This document shows, piece after piece, positions 43,767 through 52,683 of a stretch of 64,000 nt of DNA. The stretch comes from Burkholderia sp. HI2500 (GTDB taxonomy: Bacteria; Pseudomonadota; Gammaproteobacteria; Burkholderiales; Burkholderiaceae), in assembly GCF_002223055.1 (NCBI RefSeq), contig NZ_NKFL01000004.1:558001-622000 (forward strand). The letters run 5' to 3'. A program made the position numbers and the translations under genes. The notes below the pieces were generated by a model that worked only from the letters and a program-made list of their open reading frames with translations, was not told where the DNA came from and searched no databases. Numbering within the stretch: position 1 is the first letter of the stretch; each line of letters opens with the position of its first letter.

Positions 43767-43935
43767 GTCGAAGCGGGCGGACAAGGCGATTGGGTTCGGC
43801 GCAGTATACCCGACGGATCCGGCGCGCCGGGGCGTGGCGGGCCCCCGTTGTGGTAAGTTAGCGGCGAATTCGCGGCAGACGATGGACATCATTGATGGAG
43901 ACCTGCGGCGCACCGTGCGCCGCGGATGACAGCTT

Positions 43936-44859
43936 ATGGCAACCGCTTTCTATACGCACCCCGACTGCATGCTGCACGAGATGGGGGAATGGCATCCGGA
44001 ATGCCCGGCCCGCCTGTCGGCGATCCAGGACCAACTGATCGCGAGCCGCATCGACGACCTGATCGTGCACGAAACCGCGCCGTTCGCGAGCGAGGTCGCG
44101 TTGGGCCGGGTGCATACGCAGGCGCACATCGACTACATCCGGAGCATGACGCCGGTCGACGGTTACGTCGAGATCGATCCCGATACGCTGATGAACCGCG
44201 ATACGTGGCGTGCAGCCCTGCGCGCGGCCGGTGCCGCGATCGCGGCGACCGACGCGGTGATCGAAGGCCGCTATGCGAATGCGTTCTGCGGCGTGCGCCC
44301 GCCTGGCCACCATGCGGAGCCCGCGCGTGCGATGGGTTTCTGCTTCTTCAACAACGTCGCGATCGCCGCGCGGCATGCGCTCGACGTACACGGTCTGGAG
44401 CGCGTGGCGATCATCGATTTCGACGTGCATCACGGCAACGGCACCGAGGCCGCATTCGCGAATGACGAGCGCGTGCTGATGTGCAGCTTCTTCCAGCATC
44501 CGCTGTACCCGTTCTCGGGCGCCGATCACCAGGCGCCGAACATGGTCAACCTGCCGATGCCCGCGCGCAGCAACGGGATGGCGATCCGCGAAGCCGTCGA
44601 CATGTTCTGGCTGCCGCGCCTCGATGCGTTCAAGCCGCAGATGCTGTTCGTGTCGGCGGGTTTCGATGCGCATCGCGAGGACGATATCGGCAACCTCGGC
44701 CTCGTCGAAGCCGACTTCGAATGGCTGACCGCGCAGATCGTCGACGTGGCGCGCCGGCATGCGCAGGGCCGCATCGTGAGCTGCCTCGAAGGCGGCTACA
44801 ACCTGTCAGCGCTCGGGCGCAGCGTCGTCGCACACCTGCGCGTACTGGCCGGGATCTGA
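43936..44859 (+). CDS. Histone deacetylase-family deacetylase
   Basis: A 307-residue zinc deacetylase. GVRPPGHHAEPARAMGFCFF (the His pair and charge relay) and IIDFDVHHGNGTEAAF (Asp and His zinc ligands) are intact, and a C-terminal FVSAGFDAHREDDIGNL supplies another Asp ligand. Bacterial members act on acetylpolyamines or other acetylated amines; the substrate here is unknown. It is divergent from mltB, with a 170-base gap between. Confidence 0.92.
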   Translation: MATAFYTHPDCMLHEMGEWHPECPARLSAIQDQLIASRIDDLIVHETAPFASEVALGRVHTQAHIDYIRSMTPVDGYVEIDPDTLMNRDTWRAALRAAGAAIAATDAVIEGRYANAFCGVRPPGHHAEPARAMGFCFFNNVAIAARHALDVHGLERVAIIDFDVHHGNGTEAAFANDERVLMCSFFQHPLYPFSGADHQAPNMVNLPMPARSNGMAIREAVDMFWLPRLDAFKPQMLFVSAGFDAHREDDIGNLGLVEADFEWLTAQIVDVARRHAQGRIVSCLEGGYNLSALGRSVVAHLRVLAGI

Positions 44860-44889
44860 TTGCCGATTGACCGGCCGGGCCGGGCGCGC

Positions 44890-45810
44890 TCAGCGCGCCG
44901 GCACGCGTGCGTGAATCCACGCGATCAACGCGTCGATCACGCGATCGCGTTCGAGATCGTTCATCGTTTCGTGAAAGCCGCCTTCGTATAGCGTCAGCGT
45001 GCGATCGGGCGAGCCGACGCGCGTGCCGAACGCCCGGCTGCCGTCGGGCTCGGTCAGCTTGTCCTCGGTCCCGTGATAGATGAGCACCGGAACGCGCAGC
45101 CCGCCGCGGCCGCTTTCGATGCGCGCCATCGCGTCGAGAATCTCCGCGCCAGTGCGCGCGGGCACCGCGCCGTGATGCACGAGCGGATCAGCACGATTGG
45201 CCGCGACGATGGCCGGATCGCGCGACAGCAGTGCTGCATCGATCCTGATGGCGGGGAAGGTCGGCCAGACGCGGCTGATGACGCGGCTCACCGCGAGCAT
45301 CCAGCGTGGCACGTCGCGCCCCGGCGCGAGCGCCGGGCTCGACAGCACGAGGCCTGTCAACGCGTGGCCGCGCGTCGGCGCGCGTTCGATCGCGTACAGC
45401 GCCGCGACCGCGCCACCCATGCTGTGCCCCATCAGGAATAGCGGCGAATTGCCGCGCGCCGCTTCGGCGACCAGCGCATCCGCATCGTTCAGGTAGCCGT
45501 CGAAGCGCTCGACCCACGCGCGCTTGCCGGGTGACTGGCCGTGCCCGCGCAGGTCGATCGCGAGCACGTCGATGCCGGCCGCATTCAGCCGGCCGGCGAG
45601 TGCGGCATAGCGCCCCGCGTGTTCGGCAAGACCGTGAACGAGCGCGATCGTCGCGCGCGGCGGCGTGGAGCCGTCGCCGGCGGCCCACCGGTACGATGCC
45701 AGTTCGAGCCCGTCCGCGGTACGCAGCCGGCCCATGGTCGGCGCGGGCGGCGACGAAGGCGCCGGTCCGGCGGTGGCGGGTGCGGCGGCCGGCGTAGTGG
45801 TGGCGGTCAT
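44890..45810 (-). CDS. Alpha/beta hydrolase, monoacylglycerol lipase type
   Basis: A 306-residue hydrolase. The N-terminal 30 residues are Ala/Pro/Thr-rich. The nucleophile is in FLMGHSMGGAVAALYAI; the oxyanion strand is IALVHGLAEHAGRYAAL; the Asp is in YHGTEDKLTEPDG; the His lies in GGFHETMNDLERD. The Hydrolase_4 family includes monoacylglycerol lipases and lysophospholipases. It converges with the HDAC-type gene (30-base gap). Substrate not known. Confidence 0.85.
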   Translation of the reverse strand: MTATTTPAAAPATAGPAPSSPPAPTMGRLRTADGLELASYRWAAGDGSTPPRATIALVHGLAEHAGRYAALAGRLNAAGIDVLAIDLRGHGQSPGKRAWVERFDGYLNDADALVAEAARGNSPLFLMGHSMGGAVAALYAIERAPTRGHALTGLVLSSPALAPGRDVPRWMLAVSRVISRVWPTFPAIRIDAALLSRDPAIVAANRADPLVHHGAVPARTGAEILDAMARIESGRGGLRVPVLIYHGTEDKLTEPDGSRAFGTRVGSPDRTLTLYEGGFHETMNDLERDRVIDALIAWIHARVPAR

Positions 45811-45978
45811 CTGGCGTGTCCCCTGTTAGTTGGCATGTGTGTTCCGGATCATAGTCGCGGCACCGTCGCGGCGCGCCAGCGGTGCTCCTCTAATTTCGTG
45901 CGGTTATGAAAAGATCGAAATCGATTATTAAGGGGAATGAGGGGTTTGCGGTAAAATCGACGGTTATTCCAGATGCAT

Positions 45979-46027
45979 CGGCGGCCGACTGGCGGGCCAA
46001 CTCGCCAGCCGGGCCGCCGTTTTGTTT
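45979..46027 (+). promoter_or_regulatory. Terminator-like hairpin in the metN leader
   Basis: CGGCGGCC (45979-45986) pairs with GGCCGCCG (46012-46019) and CTGGCG (45989-45994) with CGCCAG (46003-46008); the stem is followed by TTTTGTTT. It ends three bases before the metN ATG, so no separate Shine-Dalgarno fits between. A TAAAAT box (45952-45957) about 25 bases before it could be the promoter. It may work as an attenuator or hide the start. Confidence 0.55.
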
Positions 46028-46029
46028 AC

Positions 46030-47064
46030 ATGATCGAATTACGCAATCTTTCGCAGCGATTTCCCGGGCCGGGTGGCTGGGTCGAGGCGCTGCGCAACAT
46101 CAACCTGACGATTCCGCAGGGTGAGGTGTTCGGCATCATCGGCCGAAGCGGCGCCGGCAAGAGCACGCTCGTGCGCACCATCAACCTGCTCACGCGGCCG
46201 ACCGAAGGCAATGTCGTCGTCGGCGGGCGCGATCTCACGCTGCTGCCGGCCGGCGCGCTGCGCGAGGCGCGCCGCGAGATCGGCATGATCTTCCAGCACT
46301 TCAACCTGCTGTCGTCGCGCACGGTGTTCGACAACGTCGCGCTGTCGCTCGAACTGGCCGGCGCAAGCCGTGCCGAGATCGAGGCCGCCGTGCTGCCGCT
46401 GCTCGACCTCGTCGGGCTGTCCGCGCAGAAGGATCGCTATCCGTCGCAGATCAGCGGCGGGCAGAAGCAGCGCGTCGGCATCGCCCGCGCGCTCGCGAGC
46501 CGGCCGAAGGTGCTGCTGTCGGACGAAGCGACGTCCGCGCTCGATCCCGAGACCACGCGCTCGATCCTCGACCTGCTGAAGCGCATCAACCGTGAGCTCG
46601 GCCTGACGATCGTGCTGATCACGCACCAGATGGAAGTGATCAAGCAGGTGTGCGATCGCGTCGCGGTGCTCGATGCGGGGCGCGTGGTCGAGGAGGGCCG
46701 CGTGATCGACGTGTTCCTGCAGCCGCATCACGAAGTGACGCGCGCGCTGATCGGCGACGTGATCGCGCAGGAATTGCCGCCCGCGCTGAAGGTGCGCGTG
46801 GCCGAGCGGCTGAAGACGGGCAGCGGGCATTTGCTGCGGCTCGCGTTCACGGGCTCGGGTGTCGACCAGCCGATCCTGTCGGAGACGATTCGCCGGTACG
46901 AACTCGATTTCAACATCCTGCATGGCCAGATCGACGAGATCCAGGGGCAGGCATTCGGTTCGCTCGCGGTCCTCGCTGGCGGCGAGCCGGGCAAGGTCGG
47001 GCAGGCGCTCGCGTTCCTGCGCGAGCAAGGTGTGGTGGTAGAGGAGCTTTCGTATGTTGAGTGA
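46030..47064 (+). CDS. metN: D/L-methionine ABC transporter ATP-binding protein
   Basis: A 344-residue ABC ATPase. Walker A is [14 protein letters not shown], the signature is [15 protein letters not shown], Walker B is [15 protein letters not shown] and the switch His is in [10 protein letters not shown]. The C-terminal 90 residues are the NIL (ACT-like) domain that binds methionine and blocks transport (residues 260-340). It drives methionine import with MetI and MetQ. The start at 46030 is chosen to match the family MIELRNLS beginning. It overlaps metI by 11 bases. Confidence 0.97.
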   Translation: MIELRNLSQRFPGPGGWVEALRNINLTIPQGEVFGIIGRSGAGKSTLVRTINLLTRPTEGNVVVGGRDLTLLPAGALREARREIGMIFQHFNLLSSRTVFDNVALSLELAGASRAEIEAAVLPLLDLVGLSAQKDRYPSQISGGQKQRVGIARALASRPKVLLSDEATSALDPETTRSILDLLKRINRELGLTIVLITHQMEVIKQVCDRVAVLDAGRVVEEGRVIDVFLQPHHEVTRALIGDVIAQELPPALKVRVAERLKTGSGHLLRLAFTGSGVDQPILSETIRRYELDFNILHGQIDEIQGQAFGSLAVLAGGEPGKVGQALAFLREQGVVVEELSYVE

Positions 47065-47707
47065 GATGTTCGATATGTTCGTGCAGTCGTTCTGGGAGAC
47101 GCTGATCATGGTCGGCATCTCCGGAGTGGTCGGCGCGCTCGTCGGCCTGCCGCTCGGCGTGCTGCTCTACCTGACCGACCGCCAGGGCGTGCTGCAGAAT
47201 CTCGCGGTGAATCGCGTGCTCGGCGGCATCGTGAATGCCGTCCGCTCGACGCCGTTCATCATCCTGCTGGTCGCGGTGATTCCGTTTACGCGGCTCGTTA
47301 CGGGGTCGTCGATCGGCACGGCCGCGGCGGTCGTGCCGCTGACGCTCGCGGCCGCGCCGTTCATCGCGCGTCTCGTCGAGACGGCGTTGCGCGAAGTCGA
47401 CCGCGGGCTGATCGAGGCTGCGCAATCGATGGGCGCGACCACGTCGCAGATCGTCTTCAAGGTGCTGCTGCCCGAGTCGCTGCCGGGCGTCGTCGCGGGC
47501 CTGACGATCACGTTCGTGTCGCTGGTCGGCTATTCGGCGATGGCGGGCGCGATTGGCGGTGGCGGCCTCGGCGATCTCGGGATCCGCTATGGTTACCAGC
47601 GCTATCTGCCCGAAGTGATGTGGACGGTGGTCGCGATCCTGATCGTGTTCGTGCAGATCGTGCAGTCGTTCGGCGACTGGCTCGTCCGCCGGCTGAGCCA
47701 CAAGTAA
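47054..47707 (+). CDS. metI: D/L-methionine ABC transporter permease
   Basis: A 217-residue inner-membrane permease with five or six helices ([24 protein letters not shown]-like segments). The EAA loop [21 protein letters not shown] contacts MetN. It overlaps metN and metQ follows after 29 bases, so metNIQ is one operon. Confidence 0.96.
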   Translation: MLSEMFDMFVQSFWETLIMVGISGVVGALVGLPLGVLLYLTDRQGVLQNLAVNRVLGGIVNAVRSTPFIILLVAVIPFTRLVTGSSIGTAAAVVPLTLAAAPFIARLVETALREVDRGLIEAAQSMGATTSQIVFKVLLPESLPGVVAGLTITFVSLVGYSAMAGAIGGGGLGDLGIRYGYQRYLPEVMWTVVAILIVFVQIVQSFGDWLVRRLSHK

Positions 47708-47736
47708 AACAAGATTGATCCGTCAGGGGACTCTCG

Positions 47737-48531
47737 ATGCAACGACGCTTCATGCTGAAATTCGCGGCGGCACTGGGCGCGGCCGCGCTGTTCGCGGGCG
47801 CGCAAGCGCAGGCCGAAACCATCAAGGTGGGCGTGACGGGCGGGCCGCACGCGCAGATCATGGAAGCGGTGAAGAAGGTCGCGGCGAAGAGCGGCCTCGA
47901 CATCCGCATCGTCGAATTCTCCGATTACGTGCAGCCGAACGCCGCGCTTGCGTCGGGCGACCTCGATGCGAACAGCTACCAGCACGATCCGTATCTGCAG
48001 GCGCAGGTGAAGGATCGCGGCTATAAGCTGGTCAAGGTTGCGGATACCGTCACGTTTCCGATGGGCATCTATTCGAAGCGCGTGAAGTCGCTGGCAGAAC
48101 TGAAGCCGGGCGCACGCATCGCGGTCCCGAACGATCCGACCAATGGCGGCCGTGCGCTGCTGTTGCTGCAGAAGCAGGGCCTGCTGAAGCTGCGCGCGGA
48201 CGCGGGGCTGAAGGCGACGCCGCTCGATATCGTCGACAATCCGCGCAAGCTGAAGATCGTCGAACTCGATGCGGCGCAGATTCCGCGCTCGCTCGGTGAC
48301 GTCGACGCGGCTGCGATCAATACCAACTACGCGATGGAAGCGGGGTTGAAACCGAAACAGGACGCGATCGCGATCGAGGGCCCGAACGGGCCGTACGCGA
48401 ACATCCTCGCGATCCGCGAGGCGGACCGGAACAAGCCGTGGGTCGCGAAACTGGTCGCGGCCTACCATTCGGCCGAGGTGAAGCAGTTCATCGAAGGCAA
48501 GTTCGGCGGCGCGGTCATTGCCGCCTGGTAA
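47737..48531 (+). CDS. metQ: Methionine-binding protein MetQ (NlpA family)
   Basis: A 264-residue protein with signal peptide (MLKFAAALGAAALFAGAQAQA, residues 6-26) and the NlpA/MetQ fold: KVGVTGGPHAQIMEAVKKVA, FSDYVQPNAALASGDLDANS, QHDPYLQAQVKDRGYKL, DPTNGGRALLLLQKQGLLKL. There is no lipobox Cys at the cleavage site, so this is a soluble periplasmic form, unlike the E. coli lipoprotein. It captures methionine for MetNI. Confidence 0.95.
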   Translation: MQRRFMLKFAAALGAAALFAGAQAQAETIKVGVTGGPHAQIMEAVKKVAAKSGLDIRIVEFSDYVQPNAALASGDLDANSYQHDPYLQAQVKDRGYKLVKVADTVTFPMGIYSKRVKSLAELKPGARIAVPNDPTNGGRALLLLQKQGLLKLRADAGLKATPLDIVDNPRKLKIVELDAAQIPRSLGDVDAAAINTNYAMEAGLKPKQDAIAIEGPNGPYANILAIREADRNKPWVAKLVAAYHSAEVKQFIEGKFGGAVIAAW

Positions 48532-48576
48532 CAGGCGAAGCACGGGACGCCCGGCGAGATTAGAGTCGATGATCGA

Positions 48577-48606
48577 AAACCCGGGCTTTGCGTCCGGGTT
48601 TTTTCT
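48577..48606 (+). terminator. Terminator of metNIQ
   Basis: AACCCGG-gctttgcgt-CCGGGTT followed by TTTTTCTCTTTT, 46 bases after the metQ stop. Confidence 0.85.
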
Positions 48607-48615
48607 CTTTTAAAA

Positions 48616-48633
48616 TAGAACGACCGTTCGCTA
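48616..48633. promoter_or_regulatory. Palindrome upstream of etfBA, candidate TetR-type operator
   Basis: GAACG-AC-CGTTC (48618-48629) inside tagaacgaccgttcgcta. It is 130 bases before the etfB start and sits just after the metNIQ terminator in AT-rich DNA. The form resembles operators of TetR-family regulators of fatty-acid or electron-transfer genes. The regulator is not identified. Confidence 0.45.
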
Positions 48634-48759
48634 TCATTGGCGCGTCGCCAAGAAGCGGTATCCTCGACAACCACGAAGGTTGGGTCCGCTTGGCCGCGCA
48701 GTCATGAGGCCTCGCTATAGAATGGCCTCTGGTCGTATTCGTAACTTTGGAGCGTGTGC

Positions 48760-49509
48760 ATGAAAATCCTGGTGCCAGTGAAAAGAGTGGTCGATTACAA
48801 CGTGAAGGTCCGCGTGAAGTCGGACAACACGGGCGTCGACATCGCGAACGTGAAGATGTCGATGAACCCGTTCGACGAAATCGCGGTTGAAGAAGCCGTG
48901 CGCCTGAAGGAAGCGGGCGTGGCGACCGAAGTGATCGCCGTATCGGTAGGCGTCGCGCAAGCGCAGGAAACGCTGCGTACGGCGCTGGCGATCGGCGCGG
49001 ATCGCGCGATCCTCGTCGAGTCGAACGACAGCGTCGAGCCGCTGGGCGTCGCGAAGATCCTGAAGGCGCTGGTCGACAAGGAACAGCCGCAACTGGTGAT
49101 CCTCGGCAAGCAGGCAATCGACGACGATTCGAACCAGACGGGCCAGATGCTGGCTGCGCTGGCAGGCCTCCCGCAAGCGACGTTCGCATCGAAAGTCACG
49201 GTGGCTGACGGTAAAGCAACGGTTGCACGCGAAGTCGATGGCGGTGCGGAAACGCTGTCGCTGACGCTGCCGGCCGTGATCACGACCGACCTGCGCCTGA
49301 ACGAGCCGCGTTACGTGACGCTGCCGAACATCATGAAGGCGAAGAAGAAGCCGCTGGAAACCGTGAAGCCGGAAGACCTGGGTGTCGACGTCGCGCCGCG
49401 TCTGAAGACGCTGAAGGTGGTCGAGCCGCCGAAGCGCGCGGCCGGCGTGAAGGTGCCGGACGTGAAGACGCTGGTCGAGAAGCTGAAGACCGAAGCCAAG
49501 GTGCTGTAA
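48760..49509 (+). CDS. etfB: Electron transfer flavoprotein subunit beta
   Basis: A 249-residue ETF-beta. [40 protein letters not shown] and [20 protein letters not shown] are typical; [14 protein letters not shown] ends the domain. It binds AMP and, with EtfA, carries electrons from acyl-CoA and other dehydrogenases to ETF-ubiquinone oxidoreductase. GGAGCG precedes the ATG. etfA starts 16 bases after. Confidence 0.97.
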   Translation: MKILVPVKRVVDYNVKVRVKSDNTGVDIANVKMSMNPFDEIAVEEAVRLKEAGVATEVIAVSVGVAQAQETLRTALAIGADRAILVESNDSVEPLGVAKILKALVDKEQPQLVILGKQAIDDDSNQTGQMLAALAGLPQATFASKVTVADGKATVAREVDGGAETLSLTLPAVITTDLRLNEPRYVTLPNIMKAKKKPLETVKPEDLGVDVAPRLKTLKVVEPPKRAAGVKVPDVKTLVEKLKTEAKVL

Positions 49510-49525
49510 GAGGGAGCGGAAAGAA

Positions 49526-50461
49526 ATGACGATTCTGGTGATTGCAGAACACGATAACGCGTCGATCAAGGCCGCGACGCTGAACACGGTGGCGGCGGCA
49601 GCGAAGATCGGCGGCGACATTCACGTGCTGGTCGCGGGCCACAATGCGCAAGCGGCCGCGGATGCAGCAGCGAAGATCGCTGGTGTGTCGAAGGTACTCC
49701 TGGCCGACGCGCCGCAACTCGAAGCGGGCCTCGCGGAAAACGTCGAAGCGACCGCGCTGAACATCGCGAAGGATTACTCGCACATCCTCGCGCCGGCGAC
49801 GGCCTACGGCAAGAACATCGCGCCGCGCATCGCCGCGAAGCTGGACGTCGCGCAGATCTCGGACATCACGGCAGTCGATTCGGCCGACACGTTCGAGCGC
49901 CCGATCTACGCGGGCAACGCGATCGCGACGGTGCAGTCGAGCGATCCGATCAAGGTCATCACGGTGCGTGCAACGGGTTTCGATCCGGTGGCAGCGGAAG
50001 GCGGCAGCGCATCGGTCGAGAAGATCGAAGCGGCAGCTGATGCAGGCAAGTCGCAGTTCGTGAGCCGTGAAGTGACGAAGCTGGACCGTCCGGAACTGAC
50101 GAGCGCAAGCATCATCGTGTCGGGCGGCCGCGGTCTGGGCAGCGGCGAGAACTACACGAAGGTGCTGGAGCCGCTGGCGGACAAGCTGTCGGCAGCACTG
50201 GGCGCCTCGCGCGCGGCAGTGGACGCAGGCTACGTGCCGAACGACTACCAGGTCGGCCAGACCGGCAAGATCGTCGCACCGCAGCTGTACATCGCGGTCG
50301 GCATCTCCGGTGCGATCCAGCACCTGGCCGGCATGAAGGATTCGAAGGTGATCGTCGCGATCAACAAGGATCCGGAAGCACCGATCTTCAGCGTGGCCGA
50401 TTACGGCCTCGTCGGCGATCTGTTCGCGCTCGTGCCGGAGCTCGTAGCCGAGCTCGGCTAA
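49526..50461 (+). CDS. etfA: Electron transfer flavoprotein subunit alpha
   Basis: A 311-residue ETF-alpha. The C-terminal FAD-binding domain is clear: [20 protein letters not shown], then [20 protein letters not shown] and [35 protein letters not shown]. It pairs with EtfB. The Shine-Dalgarno AGGGAGCGGAAAG precedes the ATG. Confidence 0.97.
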   Translation: MTILVIAEHDNASIKAATLNTVAAAAKIGGDIHVLVAGHNAQAAADAAAKIAGVSKVLLADAPQLEAGLAENVEATALNIAKDYSHILAPATAYGKNIAPRIAAKLDVAQISDITAVDSADTFERPIYAGNAIATVQSSDPIKVITVRATGFDPVAAEGGSASVEKIEAAADAGKSQFVSREVTKLDRPELTSASIIVSGGRGLGSGENYTKVLEPLADKLSAALGASRAAVDAGYVPNDYQVGQTGKIVAPQLYIAVGISGAIQHLAGMKDSKVIVAINKDPEAPIFSVADYGLVGDLFALVPELVAELG

Positions 50462-50496
50462 AGCAGTGTGACGCTTCGGCGGTAAGCACACGAGAA

Positions 50497-50524
50497 GAGG
50501 GGCGCCACGAGCGCCCCTTTTTTT
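50497..50524 (+). terminator. Terminator of etfBA
   Basis: AGGGGCGC-cacga-GCGCCCCT followed by seven T residues, 36 bases after the stop. Confidence 0.9.
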
Positions 50525-50607
50525 CGCCATCGACAGAGGGGGAAGAGGGTGACACCTCATGAACCATCACGCCGCTGACCGGCATGACAACGCGATTCGA
50601 TGAAATG

Positions 50608-50637
50608 AAAAGGCGCCCCGAGGGGCGCCGTTCTTTT
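50608..50637 (-). terminator. Terminator of dadA
   Basis: GGCGCCCC and GGGGCGCC around a 2-base loop with T-runs on both strands. On the minus strand it follows the dadA stop at 50673 by about 40 bases. It may also back up the etfBA terminator. Confidence 0.8.
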
Positions 50638-50672
50638 TGATGCCGGCCGCTTGCACGGCTGCGGGCTGTGGC

Positions 50673-51959
50673 TTATGCGTACGCCGGGCGCGTCTCGCCG
50701 GCCACGTCCTTCAGGTAACGATGCACCGACAGGTCGTCGGCCTGGATCGCGGGCATCTTGCCCGAGATCAGGTCCGCGAGCAGCTGGCCCGAGCCGCACG
50801 ACATCGTCCAGCCGAGCGTGCCGTGGCCGGTGTTCAGGAACAGGTTCGACACCGGCGTACGGCCGACGATCGGCGTGCCGTCCGGCGTCATCGGGCGCAG
50901 GCCCGTCCAGAACGTTGCCTTCGACGTGTCGCCGCCGCCCGGGAACAGGTCGTTCACGCACATTTCAAGCGTTTCGCGGCGCGCGGCACGCAGCTTCTTG
51001 TCGAAGCCGACGATTTCCGCCATGCCGCCGACGCGGATGCGCTGGTCGAAACGCGTGATCGCGATCTTGTAGGTCTCGTCGAGCACGGTCGACACGGGCG
51101 CGGCCGCTTCGTTGACGATCGGCGCGGTGATCGAATAGCCCTTCAGCGGATAGACGGGGATCTTCATCAGGTTCGAGATGAAGCTCGTCGAGTACGAGCC
51201 GAGCGCGACGACGTACGCGTCCGCGCGCACCGTTTCGCTGCCGCACTGCACGCCGGCGATCTTGCCGCCCGCGATCGCGAGCGCATCGATCGGCGTGTTG
51301 TAGCGGAACTTCACGCCAAGCGATTCGGCGAGCGCGGCAAGGCGCGTCGTGAACAGCTGGCAGTCGCCCGTTTCGTCACCCGGCAGGCGCAGGCCGCCCG
51401 TCAGCTTGTGCGAGACGGCGGCAAGCGCCGGTTCGGCTTTCTTCAGGTCGGCCGGCGACAACAGTTCGAACGGCACGTTCGCTTCCTGAAGCACGGCGAT
51501 GTCCTTCGCCGCGCCGTCGAGTTGCTGCTGCGTGCGGAACAGTTGCAGCGTGCCGCCTGTTCGGCCTTCGTACTGGATGCCGGTATCGGCGCGCAATGCC
51601 TGCAGGCAGTCGCGGCTGTATTCGGCGAGGCGAACCATGCGGCCCTTGTTGACCGCGTAGCGCTCGGCCGTGCAGTTGCGCAGCATCTGATACATCCACT
51701 GGAGCTGGAAGCGCGTGCCGTCGAGGCGGATCGCGAGCGGCGCGTGCTTTTCGAACATCCACTTGACGGCCTTCAGCGGCACGCCGGGTGCGGCCCACGG
51801 CGCGGCATAGCCGGGGGAGATCTGGCCTGCGTTCGCGAAGCTCGTCTCCAGCGCTGGGCCGGCTTCCCGGTCGATCACCGTGACTTCATGGCCGGCGCGC
51901 GCGAGGTAATACGCGCTTGCCACGCCCACCACACCGCTGCCCAGAATGACGACTCGCAT
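50673..51959 (-). CDS. dadA: D-amino acid dehydrogenase small subunit
   Basis: A 428-residue FAD oxidoreductase of the DAO fold. The dinucleotide motif is [20 protein letters not shown]; conserved [48 protein letters not shown] and [20 protein letters not shown] follow. It oxidises D-alanine and other D-amino acids at the inner membrane, feeding the respiratory chain. No alanine racemase (dadX) gene follows. It is divergent from an Lrp-type regulator, the classical layout. Confidence 0.95.
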   Translation of the reverse strand: MRVVILGSGVVGVASAYYLARAGHEVTVIDREAGPALETSFANAGQISPGYAAPWAAPGVPLKAVKWMFEKHAPLAIRLDGTRFQLQWMYQMLRNCTAERYAVNKGRMVRLAEYSRDCLQALRADTGIQYEGRTGGTLQLFRTQQQLDGAAKDIAVLQEANVPFELLSPADLKKAEPALAAVSHKLTGGLRLPGDETGDCQLFTTRLAALAESLGVKFRYNTPIDALAIAGGKIAGVQCGSETVRADAYVVALGSYSTSFISNLMKIPVYPLKGYSITAPIVNEAAAPVSTVLDETYKIAITRFDQRIRVGGMAEIVGFDKKLRAARRETLEMCVNDLFPGGGDTSKATFWTGLRPMTPDGTPIVGRTPVSNLFLNTGHGTLGWTMSCGSGQLLADLISGKMPAIQADDLSVHRYLKDVAGETRPAYA

Positions 51960-52104
51960 AGCTGCTCCAGATGGAAGGGACCAGATCGAGGCCGGGCGCA
52001 CCTGCGTCTCCGTGTAACCTCTAGCTGATCTAGTTTTTTGCGCTATGGTATTGTCGAATGTGTAGGTTTTGTTATCGTATTTTTCAGGTTTTCAGCATAA
52101 ACAA

Positions 52105-52593
52105 ATGAGAACGCAACGTCAGCCCGTACGCTCGCTCGACAAGCTCGACCGACGCATCCTGAAACTGCTCCAGGACGACGGCCGGATGGCGATGAAAGAC
52201 CTTGCGGAACAGGTTGGACTGACCGTGACGCCGTGTATCGAGCGCGTGCGGCGCATGGAGCGGGACGGCGTGATCACCGGCTATCACGCGCGGGTCGACC
52301 CGCACCAGCTGGATGCCGCGCTGCTGGTGTTCGTCGAGATCACGCTCGGCCACAAGGGCGGCAACATGTTCGAGCAGTTCCGCCGGGAAGTGATGAAGAT
52401 CGACGAGGTGCTCGAGTGTCATCTCGTGTCTGGCGATTTCGACTACCTGATCAAGGCGCGGATCGGCGAGATGGCCGACTACCGGAAGCTGCTCGGCGAC
52501 ATCCTGCTGCAGCTGCCCGGCGCCGTGCAGTCGAAGAGCTATGTCGTGATGGAGGAAATCAAGGAGACGCTGACGATCGCGGTGGGTGACTGA
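52105..52593 (+). CDS. lrp: Lrp/AsnC-family regulator
   Basis: A 162-residue regulator. The N-terminal HTH is residues 10-60 (LDKLDRRILKLLQDDGRMAM, KDLAEQVGLTVTPCIERVRR) and the RAM domain 75-150 (DPHQLDAALLVFVEITLGHK, VLECHLVSGDFDYLIKARIG). Its place divergent from dadA, 145 bases apart, suggests it activates that gene in response to alanine or leucine, as Lrp and DadR do elsewhere. The ATG at 52105 is preferred to an in-frame start at 52069. Confidence 0.9.
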   Translation: MRTQRQPVRSLDKLDRRILKLLQDDGRMAMKDLAEQVGLTVTPCIERVRRMERDGVITGYHARVDPHQLDAALLVFVEITLGHKGGNMFEQFRREVMKIDEVLECHLVSGDFDYLIKARIGEMADYRKLLGDILLQLPGAVQSKSYVVMEEIKETLTIAVGD

Positions 52594-52639
52594 CGCGCCT
52601 GCGGCGGGCCGTCGGGCCCTTTATCCCGCCCTTGGCATG

Positions 52640-52679
52640 CTGCACCCAATACTGTATAAATATACAGTATTGGGTGCAG
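52640..52679. promoter_or_regulatory. LexA (SOS) box inside a 40-base near-perfect palindrome
   Basis: The centre is ctgtataaatatacag (52652-52667), which fits the CTG-N10-CAG LexA consensus. The symmetry continues 12 bases on each side (starting ctgcacccaata, ending tattgggtgcag), giving arms of 19 bases around a two-base centre. It ends five bases before the ATG of the radical SAM gene, so bound LexA would directly block it. The unusual length also allows a stable hairpin in mRNA. Confidence 0.85.
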
Positions 52680-52683
52680 GCGA

